NCBI GenBank assembly: GCA_031273965.1
Contig: JAISQX010000063.1
Location: 1 to 5,901 of the forward strand
DNA length: 5,901 bases
DNA from: Clostridiales bacterium
Lineage (GTDB): Bacteria > Bacillota > Clostridia > Christensenellales > JAISNN01
Direction of reading: 5' to 3'
Part shown: piece after piece, positions 1 through 5,901 of the stretch
Position numbering within the stretch: the stretch's first letter is position 1
How the letters are laid out: each line of letters begins with the position of its first letter
Notes under the pieces: model-generated
The model's input: the letters and a program-made list of their open reading frames with translations, nothing else
What the model was told of the DNA's origin: nothing
The model's database searches: none
Made by a program: the position numbers and the translations under genes

Positions 1-804
1 CATCTTTTTATAAGCGGCAGCGGAAAATTGAAAGAAAACGAGACCGACTTGATTTATAAAACGCCGAAAAGCTTTATGGATTTTATCGGGTTCGCCGCGC
101 TTCGGGATAAGAGAATAAAGGACGGCTTTGTAAAGGACGCCGAGATAGAGGAATACTTTTTACGCGAAGCTAATCCGAAAAAGCTTGTCGATTTTGAAGA
201 GACGGTTGCGATGAGACTTACGGAGGCCTTGGACGCGGGGGAAAAAATCGAAAAACGTACGGTTAAACAATCTGCGACGGCGGTAAGCCGAGGCAATAAG
301 CTTGGGCGCTTTGAAAAAGATAAGAGATTTGACAGAGGCAACGCTTATCATAAGGTTATGCAATACGTCGATTTTAACGACGGCGAAGGGGAGATAAAGG
401 AGCTTATAGAACGATTCGTACGCGACGGCGTTTTTAGCGACGAGGATGCTAAATCGGTCGATATAAACGATATAATCTTATGTCTAAACAGCGACATAAT
501 GAGGTATGCGGCGCAAAACAGACACGTTAGAGAAAAGGAATTTATGCTGTACGTTTCGTCAAAGGATATGTATGTTGACGGAGACGATGAAAAAATACTC
601 GTACAGGGCGTAATCGACTTGCTTATTTTGGGTAAAAAAAATATCATTGTCGATTACAAGACGGGCGTGCTTGACGAAACGTTGTCGGCGTCGTATAAAA
701 AGCAGTTGTGCATTTACAAGCAAGCCGCAGAGAATGCGGGAATACATATCGACGGCGCATACCTGTATTCGTTTGATTCGGGAAAGGAAATAATGGTATT
801 TTAA
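1..804 (+). CDS. addA: ATP-dependent helicase/nuclease subunit A, C-terminal part (5' end outside window)
   Basis: This is the last 267 codons of AddA, the subunit of AddAB that unwinds DNA ends and degrades one strand, preparing double-strand breaks for RecA. The frame is open from base 1, so the TTG at 28 is not the real start; full-length AddA is usually about 1200 residues. The first visible residues (HLFISGSG) fit the end of the UvrD-type helicase core. The RecB-like PD-(D/E)XK nuclease domain follows, numbered within this fragment: RGNAYHKV with His117, the REKEF strand at 177-181, VQGVIDLL with metal-binding Asp206, IIVDYKTG with Asp218 and Lys220, and the QLCIY motif at 235-239. All expected nuclease residues are present, so the domain should be active. 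Family knowledge suggests addB lies just upstream, outside the window. No strong terminator follows the TAA; there is only a T-run near 809-816. Identification is firm; the helicase motifs cannot be checked here. Confidence 0.92.
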   Translation, partial: HLFISGSGKLKENETDLIYKTPKSFMDFIGFAALRDKRIKDGFVKDAEIEEYFLREANPKKLVDFEETVAMRLTEALDAGEKIEKRTVKQSATAVSRGNKLGRFEKDKRFDRGNAYHKVMQYVDFNDGEGEIKELIERFVRDGVFSDEDAKSVDINDIILCLNSDIMRYAAQNRHVREKEFMLYVSSKDMYVDGDDEKILVQGVIDLLILGKKNIIVDYKTGVLDETLSASYKKQLCIYKQAAENAGIHIDGAYLYSFDSGKEIMVF

Positions 805-856
805 TTGCGTTTTTTTCATAAACTTCGGCTCTGATTTGGCAAATAAGCAAAAAGAA

Positions 857-885
857 TTGATGTTTTTATAAAGTTGTGTTATAAT
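857..885 (+). promoter_or_regulatory. Sigma-A type promoter for the NYN-LOTUS gene
   Basis: The -35 box TTGATG (857-862) and a perfect -10 box TATAAT (880-885) are 17 bases apart, with an extended -10 TG at 877-878. Transcription would start near 892, giving a leader of about 17 bases that contains the Shine-Dalgarno GACGAGG (897-903), 5 bases before the ATG at 909. This indicates that the NYN gene is transcribed independently of addA. Confidence 0.75.
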
Positions 886-908
886 CTGAAAAAAATGACG
901 AGGTTTTT

Positions 909-1718
909 ATGGAAATAAACGACAGAACAATCGCTTTGCTTATCGATTCGGACAATATCTCAAAAAGATATTTTGAAATACTCATTGATGAATTGAATAA
1001 ATTCGGCAATGTGACGTATAAAAGGATTTACGGTGATTTTACATCGTCTAATACCAACGGTTGGAAACCGTATTTATTGCAGTCCGGTATTTCGCCCATA
1101 CAACAGTATTCGTATACGAGAGAGGACGGCAAGGTAAAAATGACCACGGACGCCGCGATGATAATAGACGCGATGGATATAATGTACAAGGGTAAAGTCG
1201 ATTGCATTTGTCTTGCGACAAGCGACAGCGATTTTACAAAATTGGCTACGAGGTTTCGGGAAGAAAATTATGTCGTCATAGGCGCGGGAGAGAAAAAAAC
1301 TCCGCAGTCATTCCGAGCCGCTTGCGACCGCTTTTTATTGATGGACGTTTTGCTTGCGGAGAGTGAAGCTCTCAAAAGCGCGAACGACACGCCGTGCGCC
1401 GAAGAAAAAATCAAAAGCAAAAAAACTTTAAAAAAGACGGAGACAAAGTTAGACGAAGTGTCTTCGGCGATACCCGGTCTTGAAAAGCTGATAATAATGG
1501 TGGAGGATATAATAAAAAACAACGCCGATATCGACGGATGGGCAAGCTTCGGTCAAGTAATGAACGACTTATACAAAAGAGACAATTCTTTTAACCCCAA
1601 CAACTACGGAGTCAGTAAAAAGCCAATAAACTTTTTTAAGGAACTGCCCGGTTCGCCTTTTGTGATTGAACACGGTAAAAATTCTCAAAAGATTAAGGTC
1701 AATGCAAAAAATCGATAA
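909..1718 (+). CDS. NYN-domain (LabA/DUF88-like) putative ribonuclease with C-terminal OST-HTH/LOTUS domain
   Basis: This is a complete 269-residue protein, probably a cytoplasmic RNA-processing or RNA-binding factor. Residues 7-147 form a NYN domain of the PIN-like nuclease fold: LLIDSDN (Asp13, Asp15, Asn16) at the first strand, TTDAAMIIDAMD (Asp81, Asp87) in the middle, and ATSDSDF (Asp106, Asp108) followed by GAGEKKTP at 125-132. These acidic residues form the metal site in active members. A charged, lysine-rich linker spans about 155-188. Residues 190-255 match an OST-HTH/LOTUS winged helix (LEKLI..., GWASFGQVMNDL, then a conserved aromatic and basic end), a fold known in other proteins to bind RNA. 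No signal peptide or membrane segment is seen. The ATG at 909 is set by GACGAGG 5 bases upstream. This domain pairing occurs widely in bacteria, but the target RNA is not known to me. The family call is confident; the nuclease activity is inferred. Confidence 0.88.
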   Translation: MEINDRTIALLIDSDNISKRYFEILIDELNKFGNVTYKRIYGDFTSSNTNGWKPYLLQSGISPIQQYSYTREDGKVKMTTDAAMIIDAMDIMYKGKVDCICLATSDSDFTKLATRFREENYVVIGAGEKKTPQSFRAACDRFLLMDVLLAESEALKSANDTPCAEEKIKSKKTLKKTETKLDEVSSAIPGLEKLIIMVEDIIKNNADIDGWASFGQVMNDLYKRDNSFNPNNYGVSKKPINFFKELPGSPFVIEHGKNSQKIKVNAKNR

Positions 1719-1745
1719 AAATTAGAGCGAAGTTAATTTTTTAAT
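1716..1745 (+). terminator. Weak A/T-only hairpin after the NYN gene
   Basis: AAAAATTA (1717-1724) is complementary to TAATTTTT (1734-1741), with a 9-base loop, and a T-rich stretch continues to 1745. The hairpin starts at the NYN stop codon. The stem has no G-C pair, so termination would be inefficient; this may be only a coincidence of A/T-rich sequence. Confidence 0.3.
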
Positions 1746-2232
1746 TTAGGTACAAAGGAGCGACGATAAAAAAACGATAGGGCATTTAAAAGGGCGTTCA
1801 CGCGAAAACCGATCCTATTAATCGTTTATTCGCAAACCTATTGCCCGGTGAGAATAAAATCTTAAAAAACCGTGAATTGCGCGTCACTCGGACAATCAAC
1901 ACGGGTGACAAAGCAATGCCCGAAGCGCATTGCGCCTATAAATTGAAAAAGGTTTTATTTTTTATAAAAGGGAGAGGAACATTTGGGAGTATCGGGTCAT
2001 ATTATGTACAAGGCGCGCTCCTTAAGTCGGAAAACCGCACGGAGTTAAAAAACTCATAATACGCTTCGTGATACATAAAATATTACAATTACGGCCTTAC
2101 CGCGCCGAAGCGTAAATAATCGACCGCGTATTTATGGTCAGCCCGGCGCGTATACGAAAAATTTTCGTATACGCGTATTGGAAAGCATACTCGGCGGTGA
2201 AAAAAATAAAATATTTATAAAGGCGGTGAAAT
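1719..2232. other. 514-base intergenic region with serial inverted repeats, no convincing gene
   Basis: No open frame here has both a ribosome binding site and a recognisable product. Instead there is a chain of potential hairpins on the + strand. (A) AAACGAT (1772-1778) plus AGG (1779-1781) pairs with ATCGTTT (1821-1827) plus CCT (1814-1816), leaving a 4-base bulge; a GCG-TTCA-CGC mini-hairpin (1794-1803) lies inside. (B) ATTC plus GCAA (1828-1835) pairs with TTGC (1841-1844) and GAAT (1852-1855). (C) GTCACTCG (1883-1890) pairs with CGGGTGAC (1902-1909), with one G-U pair. (D) GCAATGC (1913-1919) pairs with GCATTGC (1927-1933). (E) GAGTT (2042-2046) pairs with AACTC (2051-2055). (F) TACGCTTCG (2060-2068) pairs with CGAAGCGTA (2106-2114). 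(G) is the 2147-2175 palindrome. I do not recognise any known RNA family: the conserved pieces of RNase P RNA, tmRNA, SRP RNA, T-box and the glmS ribozyme are not visible. No clear promoter was found. It could be a small RNA, a long glmM leader, or decayed sequence. Confidence 0.5.
2147..2175. repeat. 29-bp near-perfect palindrome upstream of glmM
   Basis: CGCGTATACGAAAA (2147-2160) is followed by one A (2161) and its exact reverse complement (2162-2175). Each arm contains the self-complementary octamer CGTATACG (2149-2156 and 2166-2173), with centres 17 bp apart. CGCGTAT also recurs in forward orientation at 2125-2131 and 2172-2178. It ends 57 bases before the glmM start. No T-run follows on either side, so it is not a standard intrinsic terminator. 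A dimeric regulator operator or a strong RNA hairpin in the glmM leader are the main options. The palindrome itself is certain; its role is unknown. Confidence 0.9.
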
Positions 2233-3594
2233 ATGTTTTTCGGAACAGACGGAATAAGAGGGAAGGCTCTTTATTTTTTTGACGATAATTTGGCTTATAG
2301 AGTAGGTCGTGCGTTGGTCGGGCGACGCGCCGGACGCAAAAAGGTCGTTATAGCGCGGGACACACGCTTGTCGGGAGAAAAAATAGAGGCGGAAGTGATA
2401 AGGGGGTTGTCCGAATATGATTCTGAAGTCTATGATTTAGGCATAATGCCGACTATGGCGGTGTCTAATATTTTAAAGCAGATAAACGCCGATTATGGCG
2501 TAATGATAAGCGCGTCGCATAACCCCCCGGAGTATAACGGCATAAAAATTTTTGATCGAACGGGTCAAAAATTGTCGTTGGAAGAGGAGAAAGACATAGA
2601 AAATGCGCTTATAAGCCCATGTGGCGTTCAAAAAAACATTGCGAATGAGCGCGTTGCGCCGAAAGAAGGAAGAATTATCGAATACACGAAAGCCCGGGAA
2701 ATGTATTCATCCTTCCTGCTTAAAAGATGCGCGGTTAAGCTTGACGGCTGTAAAATAAAGCTTGATTGCTGTTTTGGAGCATGCGCAAAAATAGCGCCGG
2801 CAATATTTGCCGAAGCGGGAGCCGAGGTTATTAAGCTGGCGGACGAATACGACGGAAGTCTTATAAACGTTGAAACGGGTTCGACTAATATAGACTTTTT
2901 AAAGGCGAATATGAACGGCGGCGATTATATTGGCTTTGCTTTTGACGGCGACGGCGATAGAATGCTTGCGGCGACGCCGGACGGATTTATAATAGACGGC
3001 GACCGCGTTCTTTATATTTTGACGTTGTATTTTAAAAAACTCGGGATTTTAAAGAATAACGCTGTAGTAGGAACGCTTATGACGAATTACGGCTTTGAAA
3101 AGGCGTTGAACGAAATAGGGGTGGAGTTGATAAGGGTCGATGTGGGAGATAAATACGTCATCGAGCGCATGAATAAGGGCGGTTACGTTCTCGGCGGCGA
3201 AACGTCGGGGCATATTATCATAAACGAAAACGGCGACGGCGAAACGGGCGACGGTATTTTAGCGGCGCTGATGCTGACAAAGGCGTTGCGCGAGTTGAGA
3301 ATAAATATGAACGAAGTGCCGACGTTATATTTCGCCTATCCGCAAAAAACCGTGAATATAAAGGCTTCCGATAATGAAAAAGCAAGACTCTTATGCGTCA
3401 CCGAATTAAAGACGGCGGAAGAGCTTTGCCGTGAGAAAATTAAGGGGAGAGGGCGCGTTTTGATACGTCCTAGCGGCACGGAGGACAAGATTCGCATAAC
3501 CGCGGAGGGCGATTCCGAGGAAATTGTCGACGAGGTTTTAAAAATAATGGAAACGGCGTATAGCGACGCGTTAAAAGAAATAAACCGAAAATAA
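2233..3594 (+). CDS. glmM: Phosphoglucosamine mutase
   Basis: This 453-residue protein interconverts glucosamine-6-phosphate and glucosamine-1-phosphate, the step before GlmU in UDP-GlcNAc synthesis for peptidoglycan, in the cytoplasm. The four alpha-phosphohexomutase signatures are in order: the N-terminal FGTDGIRG (3-10); the catalytic loop ISASHNPPEYNGIK with phosphoserine Ser95; the Mg-binding FDGDGDR (Asp238, Asp240, Asp242); the sugar-specificity loop GGETSGH (321-327); and the phosphate-binding RPSGTED (412-418). The AYPQ at 368-371 and the total length fit GlmM better than phosphomannomutases. Two details differ from the forms I know best in Bacillota: GGETSGH instead of GGEQSGH, and SGTED instead of SGTEP. 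The ATG at 2233 is set by a strong AAAGGCGGTG ribosome binding site (2219-2228), and the protein begins only two residues before the FGTDG motif. An intrinsic terminator at 3675-3711 closes the unit. The promoter could not be placed. A phosphoglucomutase/phosphomannomutase role is the less likely alternative. Confidence 0.92.
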   Translation: MFFGTDGIRGKALYFFDDNLAYRVGRALVGRRAGRKKVVIARDTRLSGEKIEAEVIRGLSEYDSEVYDLGIMPTMAVSNILKQINADYGVMISASHNPPEYNGIKIFDRTGQKLSLEEEKDIENALISPCGVQKNIANERVAPKEGRIIEYTKAREMYSSFLLKRCAVKLDGCKIKLDCCFGACAKIAPAIFAEAGAEVIKLADEYDGSLINVETGSTNIDFLKANMNGGDYIGFAFDGDGDRMLAATPDGFIIDGDRVLYILTLYFKKLGILKNNAVVGTLMTNYGFEKALNEIGVELIRVDVGDKYVIERMNKGGYVLGGETSGHIIINENGDGETGDGILAALMLTKALRELRINMNEVPTLYFAYPQKTVNIKASDNEKARLLCVTELKTAEELCREKIKGRGRVLIRPSGTEDKIRITAEGDSEEIVDEVLKIMETAYSDALKEINRK

Positions 3595-3655
3595 ACGACG
3601 GCAAAAGACGACATAATTTTTTAAAAGATTCTCTTGACGTCGTTACCGCGGGTAA
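3594..3655. repeat. Inverted repeat and quasi-palindrome after glmM
   Basis: AACGACG (3594-3600) is complementary to CGTCGTT (3638-3644), enclosing 37 bases. Overlapping its right arm is TTACC-GCG-GGTAA (3643-3655). Neither is followed by a T-run, so neither is a canonical terminator by itself. They may protect or shape the 3' end of the glmM transcript, or have no function. Confidence 0.4.
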
Positions 3656-3674
3656 ATGAAATAAATAAAAAACA

Positions 3675-3711
3675 AGTCCGTCGAACAATAAAAGTCCGAC
3701 GGGTTTTTATT
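3675..3711 (+). terminator. Intrinsic terminator after glmM
   Basis: CCGTCG (3678-3683) pairs with CGACGG (3697-3702) around a 13-base loop. Two G-U pairs and A-T pairs extend the stem outward, and TTTTTATT follows directly from 3704. An A-rich run lies before the stem (3659-3675), so the element could also stop transcription from the other side. It separates glmM from lysA. Confidence 0.82.
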
Positions 3712-3745
3712 ACGTGATAGGGCAAAAAATAAATTAATATCGAGC

Positions 3746-3761
3746 TTTGCAGACATGCAAA
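3746..3761. promoter_or_regulatory. Candidate operator upstream of the lysA promoter
   Basis: TTTGCA (3746-3751) and TGCAAA (3756-3761) form a perfect 6-bp inverted repeat with a 4-base spacer, ending 3 bases before the -35 box of the lysA promoter. This spacing and position suit a dimeric DNA-binding regulator. No specific regulator can be named from the sequence. Confidence 0.4.
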
Positions 3762-3764
3762 AAC

Positions 3765-3793
3765 TTGCTTAATGTATAAATTAATGCTATAAT
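3765..3793 (+). promoter_or_regulatory. Extended -10 promoter for lysA
   Basis: A perfect -10 TATAAT (3788-3793) is preceded by an extended -10 TG (3785-3786). A weak -35 TTGCTT (3765-3770) stands exactly 17 bases away. Transcription would begin near 3800, leaving a leader of about 49 bases, too short for a lysine riboswitch. Confidence 0.75.
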
Positions 3794-3848
3794 ATAAAAC
3801 ACACATAGGGCGGTTGATCGGGAGCAAACGTTAATTAAGGAGCGTATA

Positions 3849-5171
3849 ATGAACTTAAGAGATACCTTAAAGATAAACGAAGAAGGGCATTTGGAGATAG
3901 GCGGCGCGGACACCGTCGACTTGTGCAAAAAATTCGGCACGCCGTTATATGCGCTTGATTATGCGTATATCAAAAAGACGGCGCTTTCCTTTGCCGATAC
4001 GATAAAGCGCAAATATGGCGACGGAGCCGTCGCGTACGCGTCCAAAGCCTTTTCGGCGACAGCCTTGTATAAGTTGTTCTCCGGCTTGGGACTTTACAGC
4101 GACGTCGTTTCAAAAGGCGAGATTTATACCGCGCTTAAGGGCGGAATGCCGGCGGATAGTCTTGTCATGCACGGAAACAACAAACAAGAGTACGAGATAG
4201 ATTACGCCGTCTCGGAGGGCGTCGGTTATATCGTCATAGACGGAATGGACGAACCGGGAATTATCGACGCAATCGCAAAAAAATACGACAAACTTCAAAA
4301 GGTCTTGGTAAGACTCAACCCCGGAGTCGAGGCGCACACGCACCATTTTACGCAGACGGCGAGAGAGGACAGCAAATTCGGTTTTTCGATCAAGTCCGGA
4401 GCGGCGGACGAATTGATAAAGAGCCTTTTTTCTTATAAAAACCTTATTTTTTCCGGCTTGCATTGCCATATAGGCTCTCAGATATTCGACAGGGAAGCGT
4501 TCGGGCTTGCCAACGCTGTAATGACGGATTATATTAAAAAACTGCGTGATTCGTATGGAATTACAGTCGACGTTCTCAATCTCGGAGGCGGCTTCGGAGT
4601 GCATTACACAGATAAAGACCCGCTGTACACCGCGGAAGATTATGCGGGATATGTGGATTTTATAGCCGAAACGTTAACCGCGAATTTACTGAAAAAGGAC
4701 ATAAAAAAACCGTTTTTGATAATTGAGCCCGGTCGGTCGCTAATAGCCGAAGCGGGAATAACTCTCTATACCGTCGGCACGGTAAAGGATATAAAAGGGA
4801 TAAAAAAATATTACGCGATAGACGGCGGAATGTTTGAAAACCCGCGTTACGCGCTGTACCGTTCCGAATATTCCGCCATAATCGCCAATAAGGCGCGCGA
4901 AGAATTTTCGGAGACCGTCACTTTGACCGGAAAGTGCTGTGAAAGCGGAGATATGATAGCTGAGGGAATCAAGTTGCAAAAGGCGCAAAGAGGCGACGTC
5001 GTCGCGGTGTTTTCGACGGGCGCATACAATTACAGCATGAGTAGCCATTACAACGGCAACCTTACGCCTCCCGCCGTAATGATAAAGGACGGCGAAGCCG
5101 ATTATATTATAAAACCGGAGAGTTGCGAGGACTTGATACGCAACAATAATATTCCCGATTTTTTAAATTAA
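3849..5171 (+). CDS. lysA: Diaminopimelate decarboxylase
   Basis: This 440-residue PLP enzyme decarboxylates meso-2,6-diaminopimelate to L-lysine, the last step of lysine synthesis. It is a fold-type III (alanine racemase-like) decarboxylase. PLP binds Lys66 in AYASKAFSA in the N-terminal TIM barrel; HCHIGSQ (205-211) and the glycine loop LGGGFG (245-250) contact the cofactor and its phosphate; EPGR (293-296) belongs to the substrate site; the C-terminal beta domain supplies CCESGD (363-368, conserved Cys364 and Glu365) and GAYNYSMSSHYNG (391-403). All expected residues are present and the length is normal. The ATG at 3849 is set by AAGGAG (3837-3842), 6 bases upstream. The gene has its own promoter, and no other lysine-pathway gene adjoins it in this window. 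Related decarboxylases for ornithine, arginine or carboxynorspermidine are less likely given the CESGD and EPGR context. No frameshift or truncation is seen. Confidence 0.95.
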   Translation: MNLRDTLKINEEGHLEIGGADTVDLCKKFGTPLYALDYAYIKKTALSFADTIKRKYGDGAVAYASKAFSATALYKLFSGLGLYSDVVSKGEIYTALKGGMPADSLVMHGNNKQEYEIDYAVSEGVGYIVIDGMDEPGIIDAIAKKYDKLQKVLVRLNPGVEAHTHHFTQTAREDSKFGFSIKSGAADELIKSLFSYKNLIFSGLHCHIGSQIFDREAFGLANAVMTDYIKKLRDSYGITVDVLNLGGGFGVHYTDKDPLYTAEDYAGYVDFIAETLTANLLKKDIKKPFLIIEPGRSLIAEAGITLYTVGTVKDIKGIKKYYAIDGGMFENPRYALYRSEYSAIIANKAREEFSETVTLTGKCCESGDMIAEGIKLQKAQRGDVVAVFSTGAYNYSMSSHYNGNLTPPAVMIKDGEADYIIKPESCEDLIRNNNIPDFLN

Positions 5172-5176
5172 ATTGC

Positions 5177-5204
5177 GTCGGCGTTAGTTTTGGGCGGCGC
5201 CGAC
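5177..5204 (+). other. GC-rich hairpin between lysA and the M50 peptidase gene
   Basis: GTCGGCG (5177-5183) is perfectly complementary to CGCCGAC (5198-5204), with a 14-base loop. No T-run follows, so it is not a canonical intrinsic terminator. It starts 6 bases after the lysA stop codon, and its right arm overlaps the -35 box of the next promoter. It may stabilise the lysA transcript end or cause partial termination. Confidence 0.6.
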
Positions 5205-5228
5205 ACATACTACTTATAGAACTATAAT
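5200..5228 (+). promoter_or_regulatory. Promoter for the M50 peptidase gene
   Basis: A -35-like CCGACA (5200-5205, 4 of 6 consensus bases) and a perfect TATAAT (5223-5228) are separated by 17 bases. The start would lie near 5235, giving a leader of about 18 bases with AAAGAGG (5237-5243) as ribosome binding site, 9 bases before the ATG. Confidence 0.65.
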
Positions 5229-5252
5229 TTTATTTGAAAGAGGTTAAACGAA

Positions 5253-5901
5253 ATGCTGTTTGATATTCTTGGAAGCGACATTTCCGCGCAATCAAAATTT
5301 ATCACGCTTGTCTCATACGTATTCGCGCTGTTAATAGCGCTCATATGTCACGAGGTCGCGCACGGAATCGTCGCGAAGTGGAACGGCGACGACACGGCTT
5401 TTTTAGCGGGACGGTTGTCGCTTAATCCCGCGAAGCATTTGGATCCGATAGGCACGATTTGTCTTCTGCTCATAGGCTTTGGATGGGCTAAGCCGGTTCC
5501 GATAAACACGCGTAATTTTAAAAACTTCCGCGTGGGACTTTTTACGGTTTCCATAGCCGGCATAACCGTAAATCTTATACTTGCGCTTATCTTTGCGGGT
5601 ATTTATCATCTGCTCAACGGTCTTGTATCGCGGGTGGTTGAAATACCTTCGGAGCTTGCGTTAAATCTTTTTTTGATAGTGTATAATCTAAGCATATTAA
5701 GCGTGTTGATCAATCTTACGCTGATGGTGTTTAATCTGTTGCCGGTAAATCCTTTAGACGGCTTTCGAGTGGTGGAATCGCTGGGAGCCGGAAAGAGCGA
5801 AGCGATAGATAAATATATAAATTTTTGCCGCCGTAACGGCGCATGGCTTACGCTTGCGGTAATCTTATTTGTAAATTTCACGGGAATTTTAGGCGGCATA
5901 G
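5253..5901 (+). CDS. M50-family (site-2 protease type) membrane zinc metallopeptidase, N-terminal part (3' end outside window)
   Basis: 216 codons are visible and the frame stays open to the right edge. The protein is a polytopic membrane peptidase of the compact YwhC-like M50 group. A first hydrophobic segment (about 17-32) leads into HEVAH (His33, Glu34, His37), the zinc-binding and catalytic motif. It is followed by the group's hallmark GDDTAFLAGRLSLNP and KHLDPIGT stretch (45-68), then GWAKPVPIN (77-85) and NFRNF-like NFKNFR. Hydrophobic segments follow near 95-120 and 138-162, with NLLPVNPLDG (161-170), whose Asp169 is the third zinc ligand. A last hydrophobic stretch begins near 197. 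Known proteins of this group are about 200-230 residues, so only a little of the C terminus should be missing. All catalytic residues are present. The ATG at 5253 is set by AAAGAGG. The substrate is unknown; regulated intramembrane cleavage is the family role. Confidence 0.9.
   Translation, partial: MLFDILGSDISAQSKFITLVSYVFALLIALICHEVAHGIVAKWNGDDTAFLAGRLSLNPAKHLDPIGTICLLLIGFGWAKPVPINTRNFKNFRVGLFTVSIAGITVNLILALIFAGIYHLLNGLVSRVVEIPSELALNLFLIVYNLSILSVLINLTLMVFNLLPVNPLDGFRVVESLGAGKSEAIDKYINFCRRNGAWLTLAVILFVNFTGILGGI

Noticed and set aside
28..804. A separate gene starting at the TTG at 28
   Set aside because: The frame is open back to base 1 with AddA-like residues before it, and no ribosome binding site precedes the TTG. 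It is the truncated end of addA.
1943..1968. TTGAAA and TATAAA as a promoter for glmM
   Set aside because: The spacer is only 14 bases, too short for a sigma-A promoter.
1841..2059. 72-codon open frame from a TTG in the intergenic region
   Set aside because: No ribosome binding site, a rare start codon, no recognisable family, and it runs through several inverted repeats. It is more likely a chance frame.
1719..2232. glmS-type ribozyme or another known RNA ahead of an amino-sugar gene
   Set aside because: An AAGCGC-like string at 1923-1928 drew attention, but the conserved glmS ribozyme core segments are missing. The hallmarks of T-box, RNase P RNA, tmRNA and SRP RNA are missing as well.
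3634..3662. TTGACG with a TGAAAT 17 bases downstream as a promoter after glmM
   Set aside because: The -10 match is poor and the transcript would meet the terminator at 3675-3711 within about 40 bases.
4110..4604. 164-codon open frame on the - strand inside lysA
   Set aside because: It lies wholly opposite a clearly functional lysA, and I recognise no family in it. It is a shadow frame of GC-biased codons.

Overview
All recognisable genes lie on the + strand and look like ordinary chromosomal housekeeping genes of a low-to-mid GC Gram-positive anaerobe (Bacillota, probably Clostridia). That placement is an inference. It rests on an AddA-type recombination nuclease, strong AGGAGG-like ribosome binding sites, TATAAT promoters (two with a TG extension), and frequent ATA and AGA codons. 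No mobile element, CRISPR array, tRNA or rRNA is visible.

Layout: (1) 1-804 is the 3' end of addA, carrying the C-terminal PD-(D/E)XK nuclease domain. (2) 909-1718 is a complete gene for a NYN-domain protein with a C-terminal OST-HTH/LOTUS domain, behind its own promoter. (3) 1719-2232 is a 514-base stretch without a convincing gene. It holds a series of inverted repeats and ends in a 29-bp near-perfect palindrome just before glmM. (4) 2233-3594 is glmM, phosphoglucosamine mutase. (5) 3595-3848 holds an intrinsic terminator, then an inverted repeat and an extended -10 promoter for lysA. (6) 3849-5171 is lysA, diaminopimelate decarboxylase. (7) 5172-5252 is a short spacer with a GC-rich hairpin and a promoter. 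(8) 5253 to the right edge is the start of a membrane-embedded M50 (site-2 protease type) metallopeptidase, cut off by the window.

The genes do not form one pathway. GlmM makes glucosamine-1-phosphate for UDP-GlcNAc, and LysA makes L-lysine from meso-DAP, so both touch cell-wall precursor metabolism, but a terminator and separate promoters indicate separate transcription units. AddA belongs to double-strand break repair and the NYN-LOTUS protein probably to RNA metabolism. The least explained part of the window is the intergenic region before glmM: it may be a structured leader or small RNA, or a regulator-binding region. No complete undescribed system is evident.
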